The notes under the pieces: model-generated
The model's input: the letters and a program-made list of their open reading frames with translations, nothing else
Database searches by the model: none
What the model was told of the DNA's origin: nothing
Translations under genes and position numbers: made by a program
Shown here: positions 7,869 through 15,717 of the stretch, one piece after another
Layout of the letters: each line of letters begins with the position of its first letter
How positions within the stretch are numbered: the stretch's first letter is position 1
Assembly: GCF_002217755.1 (NCBI RefSeq)
Contig: NZ_BCFL01000020.1
Coordinates: 310,001 to 374,000 of the forward strand
Source of the DNA: Streptomyces hyaluromycini
GTDB taxonomy: Bacteria; Actinomycetota; Actinomycetes; Streptomycetales; Streptomycetaceae
DNA length: 64,000 nt
Direction of reading: 5' to 3'

Positions 7869-9545
7869 ATGGCACAGGCTGCCGACGCGGCACGGACCGT
7901 CATCATGACCGTGGACGACGACCCGGGGGTGTCCCGTGCCGTCGCCCGGGACCTGCGGCGCCGCTACGGCGCGTCGTACCGGATCGTGCGCGCGGAGTCC
8001 GGCGACTCGGCGCTGGAGGCGCTGCGGGAGCTGAAGCTGCGCGGCGACCTGGTGGCCGTGATCCTGGCCGACTACCGGATGCCGCAGATGAACGGCATCG
8101 AGTTCCTGGAACAGGCCCTGGACGTGTACCCGGGCGCGCGGCGCGTGCTGCTGACCGCGTACGCGGACACCAACGCGGCGATCGACGCGATCAACGTCGT
8201 CGATCTGGACCACTATCTCCTCAAGCCCTGGGATCCCCCGGAGGAGAAGCTCTACCCGGTCCTCGACGACCTGCTGGACGCCTGGCGGGCCAGCGACTAC
8301 AAGCCGGTGCCGGCCACCAAGGTGGTCGGGCACCGCTGGTCGGCGCGCTCCTCGGACGTGCGGGAGTTCCTGGCCCGCAACCAGGTGCCGTACCGCTGGT
8401 ACTCGGTGGAGGAGCCGGAGGGGCAGCGGCTGCTGGCCGCGGCCGAGGCCGACGGGACGCGGCTGCCGCTGGTGATCACACCGGACGGCACGCCCCTGGT
8501 GGAGCCGGAGGCCCCGGAGCTGGCCGCGCACGTGGGGCTCGCGACGACCCCGACGGCGGACTTCTACGACCTGGTGGTGATCGGCGGCGGCCCGGCCGGG
8601 CTCGGCTCGGCCGTGTACGGGGCGTCGGAGGGGCTGCGGACCGTGCTCGTGGAGCGGTCGGCGACCGGCGGGCAGGCCGGGCAGAGCTCGCGGATCGAGA
8701 ACTACCTGGGCTTCCCCGACGGCGTGTCGGGCGCCCAGCTCACCGACCGGGCGCGGCGGCAGGCCGCCAAGTTCGGCGCGGAGATCCTGACCGCCCGCGA
8801 GGTCACCGGACTCGAGATCAACGGGGCCGCGCGGGTGGTGCGGTTCGCGGACGGCTCGGCGGTCGCGGCGCACAGCGTGATCCTGGCGACCGGAGTGCAG
8901 TACCGGCAGCTGGAGGCGGAGGGCTGTATCGACCTGACCGGCTGCGGGGTGTTCTACGGCTCCGCGCTCACCGAGGCGACCTCCTGCCAGGGCCAGGACG
9001 TGTACATCGTCGGCGGCGCCAACTCGGCCGGCCAGGCGGCGATGTACCTGTCCCGGTTCGCCAAGTCGGTGACCCTGCTGGTCCGCGGCGCCGACCTGTC
9101 GGCGTCGATGTCGTACTACCTGATCCAGCAGATCAACGAGGCCCCGAACATCGCCGTGCGCAGTCACACCGTGGTGGACGCCGCGCACGGCGTCGAGCGC
9201 CTGGAGCAGCTCACCCTGCGCCATGTGCAGAGCGGGGACCGGGAACAGGTCGACGCCCAGTGGATGTTTGTCTTCATCGGGGCGGCACCGCTCACCGACT
9301 GGCTCGGCGACACGGTGCTGCGGGACGAACGCGGGTTCATCCTGGCCGGGCCCGACCTGACCGTCGACGGACGGCCGCCGGCGGGCTGGGAGCTGGACCG
9401 GCCGCCGTACCACCTGGAGACCAGCATTCCCGGCGTGTTCGTGGCGGGCGACGCACGCGCCGAGTCCGCCAAGCGTGTCGCGTCCGCCGTCGGAGAAGGA
9501 GCCATGGCAGTGATGCTTGTCCACCGGTATCTGGAGCAGTCATGA
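7869..9545 (+). CDS. Response regulator fused to a thioredoxin-reductase-like FAD oxidoreductase
   Basis: 558 aa, ATG 7869 after GGGAG. Domain order: receiver domain (1-125; acidic DDD at 16-18, phospho-acceptor D68 in LADYRMP, T97, K119), a glutaredoxin-like segment without CxxC (about 150-225), then a TrxR-like FAD/NAD(P)H domain (235-558; GGGPAG at 239-244, VGGANSAG for NADP). The redox CxxC of thioredoxin reductase is absent: the stretch before VYIVGG reads GCGVFYGSA...ATSCQ. It should therefore oxidise NAD(P)H but not reduce thioredoxin. Overlaps the next gene by ATGA, implying coupled translation and a kinase-output pair. Confidence 0.9.
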   Translation: MAQAADAARTVIMTVDDDPGVSRAVARDLRRRYGASYRIVRAESGDSALEALRELKLRGDLVAVILADYRMPQMNGIEFLEQALDVYPGARRVLLTAYADTNAAIDAINVVDLDHYLLKPWDPPEEKLYPVLDDLLDAWRASDYKPVPATKVVGHRWSARSSDVREFLARNQVPYRWYSVEEPEGQRLLAAAEADGTRLPLVITPDGTPLVEPEAPELAAHVGLATTPTADFYDLVVIGGGPAGLGSAVYGASEGLRTVLVERSATGGQAGQSSRIENYLGFPDGVSGAQLTDRARRQAAKFGAEILTAREVTGLEINGAARVVRFADGSAVAAHSVILATGVQYRQLEAEGCIDLTGCGVFYGSALTEATSCQGQDVYIVGGANSAGQAAMYLSRFAKSVTLLVRGADLSASMSYYLIQQINEAPNIAVRSHTVVDAAHGVERLEQLTLRHVQSGDREQVDAQWMFVFIGAAPLTDWLGDTVLRDERGFILAGPDLTVDGRPPAGWELDRPPYHLETSIPGVFVAGDARAESAKRVASAVGEGAMAVMLVHRYLEQS

Positions 9546-11017
9546 GCGGGCATCCGATGCCGTGCAGCCCGAAGGAGATCGGCGCGCTGTTCCTGTTCGA
9601 GAAGCTGGAGCCGGAGCAGCTCGGGCGGCTGTGCGCGGCGGGCCGGGTGGAGCTGTTCCAGCCGGGCCCCGTCTACACCGAGGGTGACCCGGCCACCTGC
9701 TTCTACGTGATGGTCGAGGGCACGGTGGTGCTCTCCCGGCAGGTCGGCGGGGACGACGTCGAGGTGACCCGGACCTCGCAGGCCGGGGTGTACGCGGGCG
9801 CGATGCAGGCGTACCTCGGGGACCGGGTGCGGCAGGCGTACAACAACACGATGCGGGTGACCGAGCCGACGCGGTTCTTCGTGCTGCCGGCCGACACGTT
9901 CGCGGACATCATGCGCGAGTGGTTCCCGATGGCCGTGCACCTGCTTGAGGGCCTGTTCTTCGGCTCGAAGAACACCCAGGCGGCGATCGGGCAGCGCGAA
10001 CGGCTGCTGGCGCTCGGCTCGTTGTCCGCCGGGCTCACCCACGAGCTCAACAACCCGGCCGCGGCGGCCGTGCGGGCCACGTCGACGCTGCGCGAGCGGG
10101 TGGCGAAGATGCGGCACAAGCTCGCCATCATCGCCGGAGGGCCGTTCTCGCGGGAGCAGTTGGCGGGTCTGATCGAGATCCAGGAGCGCACGGCGGAACG
10201 GGTCGCCAAGGCGTCGTCGCTCAGTCCGCTGGAGGCCTCCGACCGCGAGGACGCGCTCACCGACTGGCTGGAGGACCGCGGCATCGACCACGGCTGGGAG
10301 CTCGCGCCGACGTTCGTGCAGGCCGGGCTGGACGCCGACTGGCTGGAGCAGGTGGCTGCCGCCGTCGACGAGGAGATCCTGCCGAACGCGGTCGGCTGGC
10401 TCAACTACACCATCGAGACCGAGCTGTTGATGAACGAGATCGAGGACTCGACCACCCGTATCTCGAACCTCGTCGACGCGGCCAAGCAGTACAGCCAGCT
10501 GGACCGGGCGCCGTACCGGGAGGTGGACGTGCACGAACTCCTCGACAGCACGCTGCTGATGCTGTCCGGGAAGATCGGGCAGGACATCCAGGTGGTCAAG
10601 GAGTACGACCGTACGGTCCCGCCCGTGCCCGCCTACCCCGCCGAGCTCAACCAGGTGTGGACCAACCTCATCGACAACGCGGTCTGCGCGATGAAGGACG
10701 GCAGCCGGGGCGACGGACACGGCACGCTGACCGTGCGGACGGCTCTCGACCACGACCAACTGCTGGTCGAGTTCCGGGACACCGGGAGCGGGATCGCGCC
10801 GGAGATCAAGGACCGGATCTTCGACCCCTTCTTCACGACCAAGCCCGTGGGGCAGGGCACGGGGCTCGGTCTGGACATCTCGTGGCGGATCGTCGTGAAC
10901 AAGCATCACGGCACCATGCGGGTGGAGTCGGAGCCCGGTGACACCCGGTTCCAGGTGCTGCTTCCGCTGACCGCCGAGGCGCCCGAGGAATCCGAGACAG
11001 CTGTGGAGGCAGTATGA
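9542..11017 (+). CDS. Sensor histidine kinase with N-terminal cyclic-nucleotide-binding-like domain
   Basis: 491 aa, no membrane segment, so cytosolic. A cNMP-binding fold occupies residues 15-125 but its phosphate-binding cassette is not canonical. Then comes a DHp helix with the H-box THELNNP (His167), a long inserted helical region, and a HATPase domain with N (NLIDNA), G1 (DTGSGIAP), F (DPFFTTK) and G2 (GTGLGLD) boxes. Start and stop overlap its neighbours (ATGA on both sides), a translationally coupled three-gene operon. Most likely phosphorylates the receiver of the upstream FAD-oxidoreductase fusion. Confidence 0.92.
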   Translation: MSGHPMPCSPKEIGALFLFEKLEPEQLGRLCAAGRVELFQPGPVYTEGDPATCFYVMVEGTVVLSRQVGGDDVEVTRTSQAGVYAGAMQAYLGDRVRQAYNNTMRVTEPTRFFVLPADTFADIMREWFPMAVHLLEGLFFGSKNTQAAIGQRERLLALGSLSAGLTHELNNPAAAAVRATSTLRERVAKMRHKLAIIAGGPFSREQLAGLIEIQERTAERVAKASSLSPLEASDREDALTDWLEDRGIDHGWELAPTFVQAGLDADWLEQVAAAVDEEILPNAVGWLNYTIETELLMNEIEDSTTRISNLVDAAKQYSQLDRAPYREVDVHELLDSTLLMLSGKIGQDIQVVKEYDRTVPPVPAYPAELNQVWTNLIDNAVCAMKDGSRGDGHGTLTVRTALDHDQLLVEFRDTGSGIAPEIKDRIFDPFFTTKPVGQGTGLGLDISWRIVVNKHHGTMRVESEPGDTRFQVLLPLTAEAPEESETAVEAV

Positions 11018-11367
11018 GTGGCGACACCGCCATCGACCCGAACGTTCCGCCGAGCGGTGCCGGGTGTGTGGAGTGCGACGCGGTGGGGGGCTGGTGGTTC
11101 CATCTGCGGCGGTGCACACAGTGCGGGCACATCGGGTGCTGCGACGACTCGCCGGCGAAGCATGCGACGGCGCACTTCCATGAGACCGGGCATCCGGTGA
11201 TCCGTAGCTACGAGCCGGGCGAGGGGTGGTTCTGGAACTACGAGACGGAGGAACTGTTCGACGCCGGGCCGGAGTTGGCGCCGCCGGTGAGTCATCCTGC
11301 GGATCAGTCCGTGCCGGGTCCTGCGGAGCGGGTGCCGGAGGACTGGGCTCGGGTTCTGAGGGGCTGA
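11014..11367 (+). CDS. UBP-type zinc finger protein
   Basis: 117 aa. Cys and His ligands in the order CVEC, RRCTQCGHIGCCDDS, HATAHFHETGH match the ZnF-UBP fold (ubiquitin-C-terminus-binding in eukaryotes). The C-terminal 40 residues are Pro/Glu-rich. Actinobacteria have no UBP enzymes; here it probably binds a protein tail, perhaps linked to the sensor kinase or FAD reductase it is coupled to (inference). The start overlaps the kinase stop (ATGA). Third gene of the operon. Confidence 0.88.
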   Translation: MSGDTAIDPNVPPSGAGCVECDAVGGWWFHLRRCTQCGHIGCCDDSPAKHATAHFHETGHPVIRSYEPGEGWFWNYETEELFDAGPELAPPVSHPADQSVPGPAERVPEDWARVLRG

Positions 11368-11416
11368 GTGCCTAGGGGGGTGGGGGGTTCTGTGGTGACG
11401 GCGGCTGCGGGTTGAG

Positions 11417-11473
11417 TGTGGCTGGTCGCGCCCACGCGGCGGAGCCGCAAATCGATACAGCCCCGCGCCCCTT
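11417..11473. repeat. Intergenic Streptomyces repeat (CTGGTCGCGC / CCCGCGCCCC type)
   Basis: Begins with GGCTGGTCGCGCCCACGCGG and ends with CAGCCCCGCGCCCCTT. It shares its outer modules with the elements at 18.1, 35.7 and 37.7 kb. Lies between the UBP finger gene and the LuxR gene, just upstream of the latter's ribosome site. Confidence 0.6.
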
Positions 11474-11510
11474 GGGTGTGTGGCCTCGCGCTTCTTGCAA
11501 GGATGAGGGC

Positions 11511-14390
11511 GTGTCACAGAGATCGTTTGGTACTCCCCTGATCGGTCGGGACGAGGAACTGCTCCGCCTCAGCGGAGTACTTGAGCGTGCCCGGAACGGA
11601 CGTGGGCAGGCCGTGCTCGTCGCCGGGGATGCGGGGGTCGGTAAGACCCGGCTGCTCGACGAAGTCTCGGCGCGGGCCGGTGACGGCGGGGCCACCGTCG
11701 TCACCGGGCACTGTGTCGATCTCGGGGATGTGGGGCTGCCGTATCTGCCGTTCACCGAGATTCTCGGGGCGCTGGCGGGTGATGAGCGGTTCGGTGGGGT
11801 GCTTGCCGCGCATCCTGTCGTGGAGCGACTGCTCGGGGCCGGGTCGGACTCCTCCCGCGATGCCGACGCACGGCTGCGGCTCTTCGAGGGCGTGGCCGGG
11901 CTGTTCGCCGAGTTGGCGGCTGCCGCGCCGCTGCTGCTGGTCCTGGAGGATCTGCACTGGGCCGACCAGTCGTCCCGGGATCTGTTGCGGTTTCTGCTGA
12001 GCCGTGGGGTGCTGCCCCGGCGGCTCGCCGTGCTGGCCTCCTACCGTGCCGACGACCTGCATCGGCGGCATCCGCTGCGGCCGCTGCTCGCCGAACTGGT
12101 GCGGCTGCCCGGGGTGGAGCGGCTGGAGGTGCGGCGGCTGGCCGACGCCGAGGTGGCTCGGCTGGTGCGGGCGCTGCAGGAGCGGCCGCTGTCCGAGGCG
12201 ACCGTGCGGGACATCGTCGAGCGGGCCGAGGGCAACGCCTTCTACACCGAGGAGCTGGTGGCCGCGGCCGACGACGCGGACGGGATGCCCACCGGGCTCG
12301 CCGATCTGCTGCTCATCCGGGTCGAGCAGTTGTCGGAGACGGCCCAGCAGGTGCTGCGGACGGCCGCGGTGGCCGGGCGCCGGGTGGGACACGATCTGCT
12401 GCGGGACGCGGCGGGGCTGCCGGAGGAGGAGCTGGAGTCGGCGTTGCGGGAGGCGGTGGGGCGGCAGTTGCTCGTCGCCGGGGACGGGGACACGTACGCC
12501 TTCCGGCATGCCCTCGCGCGCGAGGCGGTGTACGGCGATCTGCTGCCCGGACAGCGGTCGCGGCTGCACGGCACGTACGCCAGGCTGCTCGCCGCGCGCG
12601 GGGGCGGGGCGGAGACGGCGGCCGAGCGGGCGTACCACTACCGGGAGAGCCACGATCTGCCCGAGGCGCTGGCCGCGTCCGTGGAGGCCGCGGGGCACGC
12701 CCGGCGGGTGGGGGCCCCGGCTGAGGAGCTGCGGCATCTGGAGGCGGCCCTGGACCTGTGGCCGGCCGTGCCGTGCGAGGCGCGGCCCTCGGGTGAGGGG
12801 CTGGACCCGGTGGTCCTGACGCTGCGGGCGTCGGCGGCGGCCGTGCACTCCGGTGACGCGCACCGGGCGGTGTCCCTGACCCGGGCCGCGCTGGCCGGTA
12901 CCGGCCAGGACGCGGATCCCGAACTCGCCGCCCGCGTGCGCTACACCCTCGCCGGGAACCTCATCACCGTCGACAACCTGGCCGCCGCGTTCGCCTACAG
13001 CAGCGAGGCGCTCGCGATGATCCCCGCCGAACCGCCGTCGCGGACCTGGGTGTGGGCGGCGGCCACCCATGTCATGGCGGCCCGTCAGATCGGCGACGAC
13101 GACACGGCGTTGCGGGTCGCGCGGCAGGCCCTGGCGGTCGCCGAGCGGATCGGCGCCACCGCAGCCCGGGCCGACCTGCTGATCTCCCTGGCCCGTCTGG
13201 AGGGCGGCGGGCGCCGCACCCTGGAGGGGCGGGAGCGGCTCCGGGAGGCGCGGGAGCTGGCCCGGGAGGCCGGGGACACGCCGGTGGAGATGCGGGCGCT
13301 GTTCAGCCTGGCCATCGGCTGCTTCGAGTCGGGCGAGCTGCGGGAGTGCCTGCCGTGGATCACCGAAGGGCTCGACCGGGCCCGGCGTTCGGGGCTGCTG
13401 TCCTCCCCCTATGCCCTGGAGATGCGGTATCTGCGGCTGCTGGTGCTCTTCACGCTGGGGCAGTGGGACGAGTGTGTGCGGGTGGCCCGCGCGGATCCGG
13501 CGCCGGGTTTCGCCGAGGGGCCCGTTCTGTACATCGCGCTGGCCAGGGGCGAGCCGGAGGTCGTGGAGCGGGCCAAGGCGCTGCTCGGGGAGCCGTTCGA
13601 CTGGATGGGCACGTTCGTCGGCGGGATCGTGCTGACCGACGCGGCCGCGTTGCGGGGTGATCCGGAGGAGGCCGTGGCACGGGCGCGGGACACGGTCGCG
13701 GTGCTCTCCGACGAGTTGGGGCGGGCGCCGCACGTGACGGTCCGGCTCGCCGCGCTCGCGCTCGCGGCGGTCGCGGACGGGGCGGCGGCCGAACGGCGCG
13801 GCGGCGCAAGCGCCGACCGCTGGAGTGCTGTCGCCGGTGAACTGGTGGAGCTGGCGCGGTCGTCGGCCGCGGGGCAGGGCCCGGAGGGGCAGGCCTGGCT
13901 GGCGCGTGCCGAGGCCGAGTGGACCCGGGCCGGGTCCGGGCCGGACACCGCGACCTGGGAGAAGGCGGCGGCCGCGTTCGCGTACGGCGACGTGTACGAG
14001 GCGGCCCGGGTGCGGCTGCGGTACGCCGAGGCCCTGGCGGCCGACGGCCGGCGTACGGAGGCCGCGGAACAGGCGTTGGCGGTCCGGGAGACGGCGGCGG
14101 CCCTGGCTGCCGCGCCGTTGCTGGAGCGTGCGGAGGCACTGCTGCGCCGGTCGGTGCCGGCGGAGAACTCGCTCTCGCCGCTGACCGCACGCGAGCAGGA
14201 CGTGCTGCGGCTCCTGGCGCTGGGCCGCAGCAACCGGCAGATCGGCGAGGAACTGTTCATCACCGGCAAGACGGCGAGCGTCCATGTCTCCAACATCCTC
14301 GCCAAGCTGGGCGCGGCGAGCCGTACGGAGGCGGTGGCGATCGCCTACCGGGAACGCCTGATCACCCCCGAGCCGACGGCCCAGGGGTGA
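11511..14390 (+). CDS. LuxR-family regulator with AAA ATPase domain (LAL type)
   Basis: 959 aa from GTG 11511, chosen for an AAGGA site 7 nt upstream; the longer open frame starts inside a repeat. Walker A GDAGVGKT near residue 45, Walker B LLLVLEDLHWAD near 150, a long TPR-like alpha-helical middle, and a C-terminal LuxR HTH (about 890-955: LTAREQDVLRLLALG, then NRQIGEELF). LAL regulators bind ATP and a small effector and often control sugar use or secondary metabolism. It sits next to the glycan-use operon, running toward it; a link is possible but not shown. Confidence 0.93.
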   Translation: MSQRSFGTPLIGRDEELLRLSGVLERARNGRGQAVLVAGDAGVGKTRLLDEVSARAGDGGATVVTGHCVDLGDVGLPYLPFTEILGALAGDERFGGVLAAHPVVERLLGAGSDSSRDADARLRLFEGVAGLFAELAAAAPLLLVLEDLHWADQSSRDLLRFLLSRGVLPRRLAVLASYRADDLHRRHPLRPLLAELVRLPGVERLEVRRLADAEVARLVRALQERPLSEATVRDIVERAEGNAFYTEELVAAADDADGMPTGLADLLLIRVEQLSETAQQVLRTAAVAGRRVGHDLLRDAAGLPEEELESALREAVGRQLLVAGDGDTYAFRHALAREAVYGDLLPGQRSRLHGTYARLLAARGGGAETAAERAYHYRESHDLPEALAASVEAAGHARRVGAPAEELRHLEAALDLWPAVPCEARPSGEGLDPVVLTLRASAAAVHSGDAHRAVSLTRAALAGTGQDADPELAARVRYTLAGNLITVDNLAAAFAYSSEALAMIPAEPPSRTWVWAAATHVMAARQIGDDDTALRVARQALAVAERIGATAARADLLISLARLEGGGRRTLEGRERLREARELAREAGDTPVEMRALFSLAIGCFESGELRECLPWITEGLDRARRSGLLSSPYALEMRYLRLLVLFTLGQWDECVRVARADPAPGFAEGPVLYIALARGEPEVVERAKALLGEPFDWMGTFVGGIVLTDAAALRGDPEEAVARARDTVAVLSDELGRAPHVTVRLAALALAAVADGAAAERRGGASADRWSAVAGELVELARSSAAGQGPEGQAWLARAEAEWTRAGSGPDTATWEKAAAAFAYGDVYEAARVRLRYAEALAADGRRTEAAEQALAVRETAAALAAAPLLERAEALLRRSVPAENSLSPLTAREQDVLRLLALGRSNRQIGEELFITGKTASVHVSNILAKLGAASRTEAVAIAYRERLITPEPTAQG

Positions 14391-14415
14391 TCAGACGGGG
14401 GGTGGTCCAGGTATT

Positions 14416-15717
14416 TCAGTGGTCGCAGTCGAGGCCCGCCAGGTCGACGGAGTCGGCCATGGCCTGCATTCCCTTGTCGTTGGGGTGGATGTGGTCGCCG
14501 CCGTCCAGGAACGGCAGCATCCGTGCCTGGTCGTAGGGGCTGCGCAGGATCCGGTCGAAGTCGGCGATCCCGTCGAACTCCCCGCTGGTGCGGATGTACT
14601 GGTTGACCTGCTGGCGTACGGCCTCGCCGGCCGGGTCCCACTCCGACCAGCCCTCGAACGGCCCGACGGTCGAGGCGACCACGCACTTCCCGGCCGCGTG
14701 CGCCCGCCGGACGACCTCCTGGTAGCCGGCGATCAGGTCGGCGGCGGTGACCCCGCTGTGGGCCTTGATGTCGTTGACCCCCTCGAAGAGGAAGACGGTA
14801 CGGACGCCCGGCTGGCTGAGGACGTCGCGGTCCAGCCGGTTGAGGGCCGCCTGCCCGGCGCCGTCGGCGAGGACCTTGTTGCCGGAGATCCCCTCGTCGG
14901 CCACGCCCTTGACCTCGGTGTCCGCCTTCTGGAGACGGCGGGCGAGATAGTCGGGCCAGCGGCGGTTCTGGTCGCTGGTGGACGCCCAGCCGTCGGTGAT
15001 GGAGTCGCCGAGCGCCACCACGGCCCCGGTGGCCGGGTTCTTCGGCCGTACGGAGACCGAGTCCAGATACCACCAGGAGCCGGTGGTCTCGGTCCAGTTG
15101 GCGGCGCTCTCCTCGGCGGTGTGGTCGCCCTGGGTGGCGTAGGAGGTCTGCATGGCCATCCAGTGGCCGGTGGCGGGGCCGGCCGCGTCCGGGCTGTGCA
15201 GGCTGACGACCAGGTTGCTGCCGGCGGGCAGGCTGCCGGGCAGCGGGTCGCTCCACGCGGTGGCGCCGGCGGGCACGGTGACCGTCCGGGCGCCGTCGAA
15301 GGTCAGCCGCTTGTTGCTGCCCGGCTTGAGGGCGGCGCCCTGGCTCTGGAGTCCGGCGTAGACGCTGTCCAGGGTCAGGGGCCGGTCGCCGAACGCGTTG
15401 GAGAGGCGTACCCGCAGATCGCTGCCGGCTGCACTGGTGTGCACGACCAGCCGGTAGCCGCGGTCGGCGGTGCCCTGTCCCATCTGGTCGGCGCTGGCCC
15501 CCCAGGTGACGACGTCCTGCCGGGCGGAGGCGGTGGACCGGGAGGAGGACGGAGCGGTCCCGGTGGAGGGCCGGGAAGAGGACGGAGAGGAGGACTGGGA
15601 CGAGGACTGGGAGGAGGGCTGCCACACGGGTGCCGCCGTGGCGGACCCGGTCTGGCAGGCGACCGTGGTCAGTAAGACGGCGGCGAGGCCGAGGAGCCGC
15701 GCGTACCGGCCGGTCAC
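14416..15717 (-). CDS. SGNH/GDSL-family hydrolase, exported
   Basis: 433 aa. GTG 15717 overlaps the TGA of the GH95 gene (GTGA), so translation is coupled. The signal peptide ends at TTVAC, a weak lipobox, followed by a Ser-rich linker. Blocks of the SGNH fold: ALGDSITDG (nucleophile Ser, about 230), ISGNK, FEGVNDIK and the terminal GDHIHPND (Asp, His). An N-terminal jelly-roll-like domain (about 70-220) precedes the catalytic domain. Probably removes acetyl or acyl groups from the glycan cut by GH27/GH95. Carries a rare TTA codon in the signal peptide (15673-15675), implying bldA dependence. Confidence 0.9.
   Translation of the reverse strand: MTGRYARLLGLAAVLLTTVACQTGSATAAPVWQPSSQSSSQSSSPSSSRPSTGTAPSSSRSTASARQDVVTWGASADQMGQGTADRGYRLVVHTSAAGSDLRVRLSNAFGDRPLTLDSVYAGLQSQGAALKPGSNKRLTFDGARTVTVPAGATAWSDPLPGSLPAGSNLVVSLHSPDAAGPATGHWMAMQTSYATQGDHTAEESAANWTETTGSWWYLDSVSVRPKNPATGAVVALGDSITDGWASTSDQNRRWPDYLARRLQKADTEVKGVADEGISGNKVLADGAGQAALNRLDRDVLSQPGVRTVFLFEGVNDIKAHSGVTAADLIAGYQEVVRRAHAAGKCVVASTVGPFEGWSEWDPAGEAVRQQVNQYIRTSGEFDGIADFDRILRSPYDQARMLPFLDGGDHIHPNDKGMQAMADSVDLAGLDCDH

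Noticed and set aside
8559..9545. Naming the FAD domain a thioredoxin reductase
   Set aside because: The CxxC redox motif is absent.
6821..11017. A 1398-codon open frame on the plus strand running through the Usp region into the sensor kinase gene
   Set aside because: Its first two thirds are antisense or out-of-frame to clear genes; only the last part (from 9542) is the real kinase.
11514..14285. Long antisense open frame opposite the LuxR gene
   Set aside because: Low-complexity Arg/Gly/Gln-rich translation; a usual by-product of high GC. The plus-strand frame has full Walker and HTH motifs.
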